Numbered from the stretch's first letter, positions 1-11,930 are shown. The stretch: 64,000 bases of DNA from Tricholomella constricta (GCA_013368375.1 JAACJP010000036.1:1-64000); one strand, 5' to 3'. Notes: a model not told the origin generated them from the sequence alone. Numbers and translations are program-made.

Positions 1-2730
1 CACACCATGGGCGGAGCTCACTGGTCATCGTCTGCACGAGATCGCGTAGCTGGCAGCAGTTACATATTCGAGATTCAAGTAAGAGATGCATGGGGGGTAG
101 CAGAGGCGGACTTCAAGATCGTGGTTGTGAAAGTCGAGAAGAAGATCTGCAAAAAACTATGGTACATCGTACGAGGCCGGAGGAGGAGCAAATGCTTCGC
201 TGCGCCTCGCTTACCCACTAGCTTGTTGATGGCGTTGAGGAATTATGCGCGGCGCAGGGGTTCTATTAGTGTAAAACGCCATAGCCGTCAGTCACTGTTG
301 AGGCAAACGTTTGCGAAAGGGGGGAACTTACTCATGATCTGGTCGTCCATATCGGTCTGGAGACAGCGCTTGTGGTCACTGAATACTAAGAGCGACTTTA
401 GGAACGGGTCAAGGAGCAGGAAAAGGCAGAAACGGGGAGTTACATACTTGTGTGCGCGGTGAGCGCAATAATGGGCATAGGAGCCAGCCCCGGTGCAACT
501 TGTAGGACCTGATGAGCTCCGTCGCCTCCATCGCCCCCTCGTTCTCCTTGATGCCCACTCTCCCAATACCCTCATTGCTTTGCAAGTCTTCCTGCAATCC
601 GCTCGTGCGCCCTGTAGCTGGCTTTTGAAATTCCTGTCTTTCACGACGACAACCCTCCCCCCAGCTCACCTGCATTGCATTCAGTATCAAATGGGCGTAC
701 TGGATTTACGCCCTCAGCGGAGCTGCCTTCTAACCCATCATCGAGCCCACCCGCGTCTACGTTGTCAAAAACACCACTGGTAAGGTTTAGGGTTATCTGG
801 GCGAGCATGGAAGCCGACGTACCCAGGCCATCCTCATTTGCAAAGCCCCAGTGCCCCCGAGGCCGATTTGAACCAGAGTCCGACACGTCAGACGGCGAGT
901 TCGATGCCCCCAGCTCGCACCCTACCTCTTGTTCTTCCAGTCTCCGACTCTGCATTCTCATTCTCCTCCCGCTCCTCCCACACATCCGCATCATCCATCT
1001 TTTCCCTTGCTTGTCCACACCCTGCTTGCCCCCCTTCCCCTTTCCTGTGTTCCCCTTCGGTTGCCGTTGTCCTTCTGCGAGTCCGCCGGCACAGCAGAAT
1101 CGACAGACGCGAGCGAGTCAACATCTGTGCCTTGCCATACAGTGCACACAACATGCGTCACGCGCACGAGAAGGAGCTATTTACAGAAAATGACGGTGCA
1201 CGGGGCGTGCGCGATGTCTTGGAATAGATGTGCCACATTGACCACGGTGAGGAGGAGCCGGTGCTTCTGCGCGACGACCTTGCGGGTTGTGCAGGCGACA
1301 AAGCTCTATAAACGGTGAGGGAGGGATCAGTAGTCGTTCGGATGGTACGAAGGCAGATAGATGGTAAGGCGGGAGGAGTAAAAGGAATGGAACAAGAAAA
1401 AAAGACGAACCTCGATGCACTTCCGCGCTCACGAAGCCTAGCGCCGCGCTATGATTCTGGCGGCCTCCTTCATGCACTCTGTGTTCTGCTTAAGCCCCAG
1501 CGTGCCTTCATTCGTGACCTAGTCCTAGAGGAGGCATGCGACAAGGTACGAGTAGATCAACTTCGACAGGGTTGATCAGAATCAGAAGGGGCGACTAAGA
1601 GTTCGACGAACATACTCACTGCTGCCTCTTTCCCCGACACCCGCCAGCATGCCGCACGGCCTCCCAACTCCACTGAATCATCTCTACCTCATGCCTCCTT
1701 CCTCATAACCTCCCCGACCTCCCACAGTACATGCCGTGTGACGGCGACCTCCCAGAAGCTGATGTGTGGACGTTTCAATACTGCACCTGCGAGGCCAAGG
1801 CCTTTGGCGTGGTTGGGAGCCGGGAGCCGAGCAGCGGGGGAGCCGAAGAGGAAGAAGACGCCTGTGAGATGGATGGGTTTGATGTGAGTAAGAATATGGG
1901 AAAGGAGAAAATTGTGAGAACGGGGGTGGACGAAGGAAGGATGACGGGGCGCAGAAAAAAAAAACAAAGCGACGCAAATACGGTTCGGATAGCTTTTCAA
2001 ATTTCACTCTCGAATTCTTATCGCAGTCGCAATGTCCACCCCATCCATCGTAGATCCAGAGAAGTGCGGATCGATGGAGCGGTCTTCGGCTCATGGTGCT
2101 CTTAGGATGACAGAAGACGACGGGGAGATGGAGGCACGGTGGAAGTGGGGTTGGTGGACAAGGCTGCGGATGACGGAGCGGAGAATGGGGCGGAGAGAGA
2201 GGGGCAGTGGCGAGTGAGGCGGCGTCGGCGGCGCTGGCGTCGTCAAAGCGGTAAATGCATATTGTCGTGCGCATGTGTTAGTGTGAAACAACGTCCACCC
2301 CAGCCGGGAATTCTGCCACGTCAAGCACAAGAAGTGTATGGCTTTTCAGCCTAGCGTCGCCTGTCCAAGTCCTGATCGGCGCTCCCTTCGATTGCCTTTT
2401 CTTCCTCAATCTCCAGCTTTAAGGGTCCCGTATATAAGATTTGCGGCTTCGGTTCGAGCTCAAGTTAGATTGTCTCAGCGAGCGAAACCGGCTTTACGCC
2501 AACTAGTTTAAATACCCACACAATCTGTATACCATAGCAGGACGCCAGAGGAGGTTAGAATATAGTACAGAGTGTAGAGGGTCGGCGAGGTACGCAACAG
2601 CTCTTCGACGAATGGGCAAGATGGAACCGTCGACAACTGAGGCAGTGCCTTTGTCGATGAGGAGAGGCTTGATGTCAGCTAGTGATACGAGGTGGCTGAC
2701 AATGTTATGGTGGAAATAAAATGGCTCACG
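1..2730. other. No confident gene; decayed coding-like DNA
   Basis: I recognise no intact gene here. About 300-560 resembles 12,170-12,420 (shared blocks around a CTCRTGATSTGGTCGTCCAT motif and a GCGCGGTGAGCGCAAT motif), so this is a dispersed repeat. A short plus-strand stretch at about 1,430-1,575 reads like an exon (residues CDKVRVDQLR near its end) but has no recognised parent. Minus-strand 2,350-2,520 also has coding-like composition (PLKLEIEEEKAIEGS). The pyrimidine-rich 850-1,100 and 1,690-2,000 blocks give long but unconvincing frames. Confidence 0.4.
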
Positions 2731-2734
2731 TTTG

Positions 2735-3453
2735 ATGCGGGCGCTTCACAATATGTGCCTCTTCGATCCCAGGTATAGGCCGGTTCGCAAGCTGCTGTAG
2801 CATGAGCGTGTGCTCGCAGGGCAGGATCTCTTCTTCCCAGGCCTTGACTTCAGATTGGCGCGCGGAGGAGAGGAAGTGCATCATACCGTCGAAGAGGGCT
2901 GTCACCTGCCCATACAGTTAGTATTTATACAGTAAAAGACTTGAAATGGCGCACCTTGACTTCGTTCACGGTGTCTAGGATCTCCAGCCCCTTTTCTGCA
3001 TCGCACGCCCGACACTGTACCACTATTTTTATCTCGTACTTGTCTTCCTCGCAATCATCGACGATCGCGAGCTTGTTCATCTCTGCTGGGGGCTCCTCGT
3101 CTGCGGACTGTCGAGAAAAAGGTGAGGCAAACATCTACACAGCATGACCAACTTACGCGCCGGGCAGATGGTTTGAGCCTTCGGTTGACATTCGAACTGA
3201 AAATATATCCCGACTTTTGAGCGGGAGTCCATGTATGATGCTTCTCTGGGCCAGAGCACCCTCCGTTGAAGTGAGCAAGGCAGACTTCGACGCCTAAAAG
3301 CAGATCCCAGTCGATCTCGGCAAATCTCCCTTTCAGGCTCGATCAGAGCGAAGCCTGTGAGTCACAACAGTGCGTGCAGTCCTCACGATTTACTGATTGA
3401 GATGGGATTGGAGACTGTAGGCGCGCAAGCTGCTCGAGATGAGGGCAGGACAT
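2735..3453 (-). pseudogene. N-terminal fragment of a UBP14/USP5-type ubiquitin hydrolase
   Basis: The minus strand opens with MSCPHLEQLARL at 3,453, followed by exons carrying NREDCTHCCDSQ, GVEVCLAHFNGGC, KLAIVDDCEEDKYE, CRACDAEKG and ARQSEVKAWEEEILPCEHT. These match the N-terminal zinc-finger UBP region of fungal UBP14 (isopeptidase T), which trims free polyubiquitin chains. Several exon-intron borders survive, for example an intron starting GTAAG at about 3,158 and one starting GTGCG at about 2,960, so this is a genomic copy, not a retrocopy. The frame stops at about 2,735, and no catalytic Cys or His box follows, so most of the enzyme (usually about 800 residues) is absent. The border after the first exon lacks a clear GT donor. 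It is best read as a truncated, decayed copy. Confidence 0.78.
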
Positions 3454-4840
3454 GGTGGCGAGTGGAGACTTGATGTCATCACGGACATATGTCAGATATA
3501 TATTTTTCGATGAATTGGATTGAAAGTTCCCACCTTTGATACCTCACACACACGATACCTGCGAGTTGTTGGGATCAGTATCGTATGTACGTTCCCCTTT
3601 GTTGTTTTCATTTACAATCAAACTCACAGCTCGTCCCAAGACATGTTCGACATAACGAGGGTACATCCGCCTATTTCGACTTCTATCAACCTCCCTGCAT
3701 CGCCACCGTTCGCTCGAGCATCCAAGCAAGGTGCACTCGATGCTTCCACTTTCGACACTGACACCATAACATTTCCCTATATATTCGCCGCCTTCAACGC
3801 AACACGCCCCAGCGCGACGCAAAATGCTTGACGCCAGAATATGTATTCTATGGGATCCCCGGTGTGTTCACTTACATTTCTTCCAGTCTATCCCCAGTCT
3901 CCTTGAGGTTACGAAATTATACAGCCTAGCGTTTCTATTTCAAGTTACTTCTCTGCCGCACTTAACGCCTCAAAAAAGCAAGGTGAGCTCAAAGCTCACG
4001 TCATCCTTTTTTAACTTACACCCTGATCCGTTTACCCGCATGCTACCGAACACACCCTGCAGCGCTCTCCCACCACAAAGCTACTACACGAGAGGGATCT
4101 CTGGTGGGCGAAGGACTCTAGCAGAATTGAGGGCATGTTTGTGCACTGGACGGCACGCCCTCAAGGTGCGTTTCAGAGCTATATATATCTGCTACAGGCT
4201 GTACTAACAAGTACGGCGTACCCCAACACACAGCTGCCGCCGGCTGGGCTCCACGGTGCGTCCATCAGCTCTACATAGATCGACGAACACTCCAGTATCT
4301 GCATAGCCGTCGCCGCTGTGCGATACTGTACCTACACGCTGAATCTTCGAGAATTGATTACACAGAATCATTATCTACGACAGCGTAAACGTTGTACTGA
4401 CTACGTTGCGTCACATAGATCTGGAGAATCATGATACGACGCACGGCGGGCACAGGGCTGCCATAGGACGCATTGCGGCAGTGTCGAGCTGAACGCTAGA
4501 GTTGCGCAGTACTAGTACAAAGTTATCCGATTCATCCGTAAAAACTGTCGAATCGTCAGGGTTATGAATCAACAACGGACTTGATAAAGGGAGGACCCCA
4601 GCTGGAAACCACATTCAACATTAAAGAGACAAGTCAATTTGGTTAAGTCTTCCCAGCATTGGAAACCCTCGGCAGCTCCTCAAGGAACTCATCGACTGAA
4701 CGTCGCATACCGACAGGCGGCAGCTCGCGGTGCGTATTGGTCACAGCCCGGATTCGGCGTAACTAACCCCTACCTCATTAGCTCTGTGACCAGTGTAAGT
4801 ATCGACTAAGGGTATCCAAGTTGAGAATTGGAGCTCGTTC
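3454..4840. other. No recognised gene
   Basis: Short open frames exist on both strands, for example 3,520-3,831 on the plus strand, but none shows a domain, a splice structure or a signal I can support. The composition is mixed, with no obvious repeat. Confidence 0.4.
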
Positions 4841-4849
4841 GTCAGACAA

Positions 4850-6250
4850 CCTGGAGCAACCTAGGGTCAGACTTGGGTCCCGTCGATGCCGACCCAGTTG
4901 TATGTCGTGTGGGGAAATACATTGCTAAAAGCGCATCAGACCCGCTCAACATAATGAGTGTCTTTGAACCCATAGAAGTTATTCCTGGTCGATAAAACAA
5001 GCTCAGCGAACGATATAAAAGGATGGGCAGGGAAGGCAATTACCACGACAGCTTCTGAGTGAAGAAATAACCTATGTCTGACAAGGAAAAGCTCGAACGA
5101 CAAGACATGGCGAGACAAAGTAAAAACGTACCAGATCCTCTGATCAGCTGAGGCAGAGCGCCTGTAAGCCCGAACGAATCTCGCAACCACGCAGTATCAC
5201 AACGCTTCCCGAACCTCGACTCAAGATCAAAGACGAATTGGCGGACAAGGGCTTCACCAGACGGCACGTTGGAGTCATTCTCGACCCAAGATCCACCAAC
5301 AGGATGGAACTTGCCCTCGAGGACTTTCTCCTTGACGCGTCCGAAGGGTGGGGGGTACAGCTGCAGTAAGATTATTAGCCGAATTGCAGCAGGGTATGGT
5401 GACAGAGATTGACCTGTTCTAGCCACTTGTACTGTTGCGCGGAGCTGCAGCTGAACCGGTGCTCGGGGTAACGCTCCATAAGGTCGATTTGAGTGGACCA
5501 CGAACGCGCAACCTTCTGCTGAGTGACCCGGTAGGGCCATAATGTATAGCACCAGTCAGATTTCACAGAAACTCAAGCTAGGAGATCGTACCAGGCATTA
5601 TCGATGTGGCAGCTGAATCGAATCAGCACAGAAGTTGCCGCTATCGCAAAGCACTTACTGTTGTTGGGTAATCAGTATACTCCATAGACGGTCAGGACAA
5701 GCCGACATACCAATTCCCCAGACCTGAGCATCCTTCGGTCCCTCATTGTAGATTCCCTGCACCCTTGCTTCCCCAGCCTTCACCAAACACAATTTTTGCG
5801 ACTTTCCGCGCATTCCGAATTCCGGAAGGGTCGCCTCGTTAAAATTGTTCATGATGTGTTCGCAGCCACAAGAGCTTGGTTCTGCAGGCTGCACGACATG
5901 ATTGTGTGAGGAGAAGCGAAGGACTCGTCAGGGCGCGACACGTACAGTGTATTTCCGGGCAGCGTGTCTGTGAGCTCACGGAGAGTATGAAAGTCCCAAA
6001 GCCTGGGCCTCCTAGTTCAGAGTATGAGATTCAACGTAATTTTACATTACATACCGTTTCAGGGCACGCCAAACACCCCATTGCAGCTCGACTCGACGAT
6101 AAAGCGTCGTGACGGCTTTCCTTACGTGCTGCTTCGGGGATAATGTACTCGACAGCGGTCTCCACCGTACCCACCAGTTATTCCTGCAACCAAGGGTATA
6201 CAGAGTCAGTCCCAGCGCGTCGGCTTTCATCAAATATTGGAGCTGCAGGT
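4850..6250 (-). pseudogene. Decayed GH38 vacuolar alpha-mannosidase
   Basis: Minus-strand pieces follow the order of Ams1-type class II alpha-mannosidase, which removes mannose from glycans in the vacuole. A broken IPEAARKESRHDAL-like N-terminal block lies near 6,120. KDAQVWGIG is at about 5,720, then LWPYRVTQQKVARSWSTQID, YPEHRFSCSSAQQYKWLEQ, FHPVGGSWVENDSNVPSGEA and WLRDSFGLTGALPQLIRG. FPHTTYNWVGIDGTQV closes the series near 4,860-4,920. WLRDSFG corresponds to the catalytic nucleophile motif. The zinc-binding HID block before LWPY is destroyed, and blocks sit in different frames. The C-terminal two thirds of the enzyme (usually over 1,000 residues) is absent. Intron relics separate the blocks, so the copy derives from genomic DNA. 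Confidence 0.82.
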
Positions 6251-6960
6251 ATGGCGGAGGACCACAGTGTGAGCATTGGCGCGTGTGAGTTTACTCGGAC
6301 AGTGACTGTTATTCACCGGTTACTTGGACAGTATCTATATTGCCACCAACTATTGACTAATTTAGTAAAGCAAAATATTGTGATTATGACGTGCGGTGTT
6401 ACGCACCGTGTCGTGAGTCGGCGACGTACTGTACCTGGGAGAGTCAGGGCATAGCAAGAAGGAATCGTGGGGCAAGGATGTCCAAGGTGCGCGGCACCCT
6501 CAGTGACGATCCTCGATGGAGAAAACAGGGTCAGATGCCACCGGTGTTGGAAGATCGCAAATGGAGAATACGAGAAATTATCTGTGGAGGAAGGAGATGA
6601 GGATGAGGAATCAGATAGCGTTGACCACGCCAGCACAGACTCGCTGCAACGTTTAGGGTTTAAGACGGCGTGGCGAATCCACTGCCCCCCAGCCTTTCGC
6701 CCCTACGCCCATCCGTTTTGAGCCATATTCCGACCTCCATTTCAACTCCCCCTGCTCAGTTTTATTCACACACGAACACGAGCGACGACCGATCCGTGGC
6801 ATTGCTCTCAAACACAGAAGTCTCCTTCCTCCCGGAACCTGACATAGACTCTATTCCCTCAGTGAACCTGATCCTACGCCAACAGCAGTCGCCCAGAAAC
6901 GCCTGCGGCCTTCCAATTCCGATCATCCACTACCGGCCTCGATCCACCCCTTCAAGCCTT
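6251..6960. other. Unassigned DNA with a half palindrome
   Basis: Positions 6,385-6,506 align by eye with 8,222-8,320: both carry a GTGYGRTGTTACGCACCG block and then a run ending AAGGTGCGCGGCACCCTCA. A plus-strand stretch at 6,467-6,720 reads as coding-like (VRCHRCWKIANGEYEKLS, then acidic residues) but I cannot name its family. Confidence 0.4.
6493..6506. repeat. Half copy of the GGCACCCTCA palindrome
   Basis: The left arm GGCACCCTCA, the central G and TGA are present, but the right arm is replaced by unrelated sequence. The left flank matches that of the full copy at 8,299. Confidence 0.65.
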
Positions 6961-7622
6961 GTGTCCCATGTTCCATATTCCGGTGCATGGTCGGCGGCAG
7001 TGGTTTGCAGTCGCAATGTTGATTATAGAGGTGCCAGCCTGGGCTGGTCGTGTCGCTGCTGCTGCTGCCGATTGTGATGTAGGAGGAGCTGACGGTACCG
7101 CCACGTTGGCACAACTGGGCGCCGGCATGAGCGCACTACCGTCGTTTGTACCCACACCAGCATACCCGCCGCCGCCTCGCACTGCTCGAGCGCAGCAGCA
7201 TAGTTGCTGTGCTCATTCCCATCTTCCTAACCCGATTTCGATGCCCATGCCCACGGCCATCGTAAGCGCCAGCCGTTGCCTTCACTCCATCCCCGTCCCC
7301 GCCCCCATGCCGGCCGCCATCGCCATCGCCCCCACCCCTGTCCTTTCTGCGCCAATCCTCCAAGAGAGCCTCCACACGACCTTCACCGCAGCGCCCTCCC
7401 CGTGATGAGCGTCCCTCCCCGCCATCGATAAGCGTCCCTCCCCGCCATCGATAAGCGTCCCTCCCCGCCATCGATGAGCGTCCCAACCCGCCAGCCTGGA
7501 AGCGCAATCGCACCTCACAGAGCATCATCCACCCTGCTAGCACCTCCCCAAACCCCACATGTACCTCCCGCCCCTCCTTTTTTCCCTCTGCCACCCCTCT
7601 ACATCCAGCGACGATCGTACCA
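6960..7622 (-). repeat. GC-rich repeat X, copy A (inverted)
   Basis: Read on the minus strand, this segment aligns by eye with 17,322-17,680 and 14,500-15,000. Shared blocks are GATGTAGAGGGG, GGAGGGGCGGGAGGT, GCTGGCGG followed by GGGACGCTC, GGATGGAGTGAAG and GAGCAGTRCKAGGCGGCG. It probably once encoded part of a protein, because long GC-rich frames are present on this strand, but the copies disagree in frame and I do not recognise the family. Inside it at about 7,400-7,490 is a 22-23 bp tandem repeat (GATRAGCGTCCCTCCCCGCC), about four units. Confidence 0.6.
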
Positions 7623-8093
7623 TGTGCACGGGGAGCCAGAACTCAGAGGGAGCCCCGGGGTCGAGGTGTGTCCCAAACTTGATAGTTACTTGCTAGACCT
7701 TGTGTGTCGCTGTCTTCGGCGAGGGGAGGAGAGGGGCGCTGAGCACGGAGGGCAAGGTATGGAAGATAAGCGAGGAGGACGCGCCGTCGCGGTGGGTGGA
7801 GTCTAAACGGGATGTCGGTATGTGCCAGTTGCAGGGCAAGGGAGGGAGGAGAACCCGCATGGGGTCGAGTGCAAGGGCGAAACCGCAGGCGAGGGCCACT
7901 GGTACAGGGTGTGGAGGAAGTGGCTTGACGCTCATGGCGGTGGGCGCGGTCGTGACGATGGTAGGGGCGACGGAGGCGGCGAAGAGGATGGTGGTGTCGA
8001 TGCCAGTGCGAGTGCACGAAGGGTCCAGTAGGGGCTGGCTGCGTGCGCGGGCAGGGTGGCATTTTGAGGTTGTAGAAGTGGTTGCATGACATG

Positions 8094-8118
8094 CCGGCAC
8101 CCTCACTGAGGGTGCCGG
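8094..8118. repeat. Perfect 12+1+12 palindrome (copy 1)
   Basis: The arms CCGGCACCCTCA and TGAGGGTGCCGG surround a single central C. This is the longest perfect copy of the family. Together with the copy at 8,299 it brackets about 180 bp. Confidence 0.9.
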
Positions 8119-8298
8119 TTACTGAGCACTGTGTAAATAAGTCACTGAGTTCCTGATATTAAGGAACTCACCAACACCAAAGATCTGACCTTGTGTACAT
8201 ATCAGGAGGTTGTGTGTTATGTGTGCGATGTTACGCACCGCGTCGCGAGTTGGAAGTATCATACCTGAGCGCAAGAAAGAATCGTGGTGCAAGGTGCG

Positions 8299-8321
8299 CG
8301 GCACCCTCACTGAGGGTGCCG
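8299..8321. repeat. Perfect 11+1+11 palindrome (copy 2)
   Basis: The arms CGGCACCCTCA and TGAGGGTGCCG surround a central C. The left flank AAGGTGCG is shared with the half copy at 6,493. Confidence 0.9.
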
Positions 8322-8839
8322 GAAACGGCACGTGACGTCAACTGACCTGTCGACAACAACGATGGACTTGGGAGACGCAGGGCAAAGGGAAAAGCACGTC
8401 GTCACTGCCCATCACTCGCAGTGCACCCACCAAACAAAATTCTGCAGCAACATAACCTGCGATTTGCCTTCACAGGTGCCGTCGTATCCACATCTATGGA
8501 GGCGCTTTTCCTGAGGTACGTCCCTCCATCCGCATTCTCCCTTCGTCTTTTTAGATGATTTGTTTGGCAGAAAGTAAAAAGTACAAGTCCTGCGATTCTC
8601 TCTGCAGCTGGGGACCTTCATCGGAGCTCAAGCAAATTTTTGCACAGAACCACCCCGCTTACTTTGTTTGCCTGCCCACCGCCCACCGCCTCCACTTCCA
8701 CTTCCACTCCCACTCCCTTGTCGATCAACAACAACGACGATAGTGACAGCAGACGGGCTGCTGTTCTCGCCCGGTCGATCACCATCCTGACGTCTGTCAT
8801 CACCTCAAATACGACACCGCCTCCCTCCCACCTGTCCTG

Positions 8840-9270
8840 TCCCCGAAATGGATACGCTTGGTCTGCATCAGCGACACTCACACCCACACCTTCGCCGTGC
8901 CCCCCAGCGATGTCCTCCCCATAGCGGTGACTCGGAACGCTCCTCAACTGGCTGTTTTCTCTTCCCCAACCAGGTCAACTTGAGTGCACTGGCTCATCTC
9001 CCGTTCCTCACCCGTCTCCTATCGACCCGCTGCTACTGATTCGGAGTTGGAACAACACCATCGCATGCTCCTCTTGTCCTACATCCTCCTCGTCGTCATC
9101 GGTGTGCTCACATCAATGGGGCCTTCCAGGACGTCGTGCCCATCCTCGAGCTGCTCTCGAACCCGCGCGTACAAGAGGCCGGCCTCGTTTACCTGCAAGG
9201 CTCGTCCCACCCATTCAGAACGAAGCTGGGCGGGTGCACATGGAAGCGTGACCGGCTCCCAGGTGAGTTG
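8840..9270 (+). pseudogene. Calcineurin-like metallophosphoesterase fragment
   Basis: Plus-strand blocks read KWIRLVCISDTHTHTF (the D-x-H metal-binding start of the fold) and then VPPSDVL. A one-base shift follows into PHSGD, the expected GD metal motif. After an apparent intron ending CCAACCAG comes an exon-like stretch. A later block reads ILELLSNPRVQEAGLVYLQG, ending in GCTWKRDRLPG where the family has a trypsin-like W-x-V-Y-G-S-P stretch. The order fits small fungal metallophosphoesterases of the MPPED type. The frameshift and the missing GNHD motif show that the copy is dead. The first block is the firm evidence; the rest is weaker. Confidence 0.55.
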
Positions 9271-9274
9271 CTCG

Positions 9275-10080
9275 CCATATTCACCGCATAGGGGCATATT
9301 TAATAATGAACAGCTCCTAGTGGTCCCCGTTTTTTTTAATCCGGCACACTGTCATCGTGAAGACGGCAATGGTGCGCACTCACCGCCCGCGCATCGACAT
9401 GCATCGATGTCGACATCGGCATCGGCATCGAGAACGGCCTGGGGCGGGCATCGCGATGGGATGAACGGGTGGTACACGGGATGGGGAGAGAAAGCGCCGG
9501 GGAAGGAGCACGACACCGCTTGGAAAAGCTGGGGGGCAAGGAGACGGGACGGACGGGTGGTACACAAGAGGCTGGAGAGAGATACGTGCAGGAAGGAGAA
9601 GCATCGCGACATTGCCTCAGAGAGCCGGGGCGGGTCTGGCAGCGGAGGGCAAGGCCGGGGCAAGGACAGGGTCAGGGACATGGATCGCGTTCAGACGATG
9701 ACGGTGCGCTCGATCTGGGGCTCAGCATCGCACCTGCACCCGTGCTGCTCTAGTTTTACGTGCTCGAAGGGCAGGGGCAGGGGTGGTTGCATGTGCTGGA
9801 GACGAGAGCTCGAGGTGAGCCACAGATCGAGATGGAGGGGATGGGGACAGGACAAGGCTGGGTTGGCGTGAAGACGACGATGCCGTTGGCGTGGCTGCGG
9901 GCAAAGACGAGCACGGGGGTGTTTTCGAGACACAGGACGCTCGATAAGGGGTTCAGTGTTGCTGTTGTAGGTGTATGTCTTCGACGGGGGTCTTCAATGG
10001 TGCCATGTGCAGGAAGGTCATGGCACGTTGACGAGGACATCTTGTAGCACTCTTCATAGCGGCTGCTTTATCTACTCATT
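9275..10080. other. GC-rich low-complexity stretch
   Basis: GGGACGGACGGG-like and GGGGCAGGGGCAGGGG-like runs give overlapping frames on both strands. Part of it (9,640-10,050) resembles the repeat X environment seen just upstream of the other Helitron-like copies. I find no gene I can support. Confidence 0.4.
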
Positions 10081-10081
10081 A

Positions 10082-11098
10082 TCTATAGTAGGTACAAATT
10101 TGACTATTTATTCTGAAATATGAGGTACCATGTACCGCGGCGTGTGGTAAAAATTCAAACATGGAGCTTGCAGCACCCTCAGTGAGGGTGCCCCAACAGT
10201 GAAAAGCGAAAGACGAGAATAATACCTCTAAGCAGATCAAATGACTGAGCTGGTGAAAATTCTGAGTGGTTATTTTGGGCTTATTGGGATGCATTGTGGT
10301 GAACAAAAGAGAGGAGCCGTTCTCGGTGGTCGCTCGGTGGTCACTTTCAAATCTACCTTTACATGCCTTATATTGCACCAAAATACGAAATTCAACCGGG
10401 AGTGGGGAGTACTATAAGGCGCAAGGGAGAAGGTAAGCAAAGGTACTGGAAACAGGCCACATGAGCACGACAAAGGGCGCGGTGGCCGGGGCGGAATGGC
10501 TGGAGGCGGTGACCGGCAATTGCCGAGGCGCGCTTCGCGCGCCCGCGCGCCAGGTCACAAAGATCCCTGACGCGTTTCAACAGTTCAACCGCGTCTGCTT
10601 GAGAAAATTCAGGATGAAGGCAGATCTAAATTGCGCAGCGCACGCAAAAAATTTTGTGGCGCACGCAGCTGTAGTCAATATTTTAGAAATTGAAAACCGC
10701 TCGGAACCGAGTTTCAGCACAGCCACATCAGCCACCCGCCCGAACCCCCCACACAAAATTGTCCATAGCTCACTCAATTCTTCACCGATTTTCGTAAAAA
10801 TAAGTGCGACCTCCATCGAATGTATATCAAAACGTCCTTCGATACCATGATCTCGGATGTGGAAGCGTTGAAGACACTCAATAGTGTACTTTCCCACGCT
10901 TTTGCCCCTCTTTTCGGTGGTCCATAGCACCACCGAGAGTACATATCTCGTCAAACGGATTAGTGCGTGCGATAGAGGACATGTAAAAGTATATATTTTA
11001 CTGTTGGACCGACCCCAATTGCATGTTTCAATCCTGAGAAAAATCGGGTCCAAAATCTGAATGGATAACGACCCGTTATCCGCCCCGCCAATGACTAG
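10082..11098 (+). mobile_element. Helitron-like non-autonomous element, copy 1
   Basis: The proposed 5' end is TCTATAGTAGGTAC, preceded by A, close to the Helitron 5' consensus TCTMTAYTA. The 3' end has a hairpin (GGATAACG, loop ACC, CGTTATCC at 11,063-11,081), 13 bases, and then CTAG, matching the Helitron hairpin-plus-CTRR terminus. About 800 bp of the interior is shared with the copies ending at 16,502 and 18,848, including the palindrome at 10,173 and a CCAGGTCACAAAGATCCCTG block. No Rep/helicase gene is present, so movement would need help in trans. The base after CTAG is G, not the T expected for insertion at AT. Confidence 0.65.
10173..10191. repeat. Palindrome copy 3 (inside Helitron-like copy 1)
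   Basis: The arms GCACCCTCA and TGAGGGTGC surround a central G. It lies about 90 bp inside the proposed 5' end of the element. Confidence 0.85.
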
Positions 11099-11110
11099 GT
11101 CGTGGTCACT

Positions 11111-11300
11111 ACATGGGTGACAGTTCTACTGTCACTTGGGTGTGACCTGAGTCATGATGTGGCTGTGTAGTGGACACTACACAGCCACATGGGTGACAGT
11201 TCTACTGTCACTTGGGTGTGACCTGAGTCATGATGTGGCTGTGTAGTGGACACTACACAGCCACCATTCAGTGTGACAGTTACTTGGGTGTGACCAACGT
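11111..11300. repeat. 76-bp tandem repeat made of two nested hairpins
   Basis: Two complete units (11,111-11,186 and 11,187-11,262) look identical, and a shortened third follows. Each unit contains a hairpin GTGACAGT-TCT-ACTGTCAC and a longer palindrome with 14-base arms, GTGGCTGTGTAGTG and CACTACACAGCCAC, around GA (11,159-11,188 and 11,235-11,264). The array begins 12 bases after the Helitron-like 3' end. No coding potential was seen. Confidence 0.85.
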
Positions 11301-11339
11301 GGCACATCTGATGTGTTATCACTGATCACACACTATATT

Positions 11340-11490
11340 CTGAAGCCGAAACTCTAACCGAGACACGAGAAAAAACGTTCCCATACCCTAATCTCTAACC
11401 GAGACACCCGAAGCTCTAACGCAAACCTCTAACTCAAACCTCTAACCGGTTGCTGGGTACGCCACTCGCTGAGTACACCACTCGCCACGT
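11340..11490. repeat. Short CTCTAAC-rich patch
   Basis: CTCTAAC and close variants recur about six times at 11,350-11,445 in an irregular array. It resembles a decayed telomere-like repeat only loosely and is not the TTAGGG repeat of basidiomycete chromosome ends. Confidence 0.4.
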
Positions 11491-11930
11491 ACGCCACTGA
11501 TAAGCTTGTGACTCAAGATCTGAGCGCCGGTTCTCCGAGATCTGTTGAATCTGGGGCCTTTTAATACTCTTCTTTCATCTTCTAAACTTCCAGCGAGAAC
11601 CGAATAAATGCTGCAAAGATACAACATGTCCTCCTCCTGATACGGAAACTGATAAGCTCGTAACTCGAGATCTGAGCGCCGGTTCTCGGAGATCTGTTGG
11701 ATCTGGGGCCTTTTAATACTGTCCTTTCATATTACAAAGTTCCAGCGAGAACCGAATAAATGTTACGGAGATACAACATGTCCTCCTCCTGATACCCACC
11801 ACTGATAAGCTCGTAACACAAGATCTGAGCGCCGGTTCTCGGAGTTTCCTTGCATCTCGACCCTTTTAATACTCCTCTTTCAGATTATAAACTTTCCAGC
11901 GAGAACCGCATAAATGCTGACATGCTATCC
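11490..11930. repeat. Three tandem units of about 153 bp
   Basis: Units start at 11,496, 11,648 and 11,801, each with ACTGATAAGCTYGTRAC. Each then carries AGATCTGAGCGCCGGTTCTC, a CCTTTTAATACT block and a CCAGCGAGAACCG block. Divergence is visible between units. No function is recognised. Confidence 0.85.

Noticed and set aside
11350..11445. Interstitial telomere
   Set aside because: The repeat is CTCTAAC-like and irregular; basidiomycete telomeres use TTAGGG.
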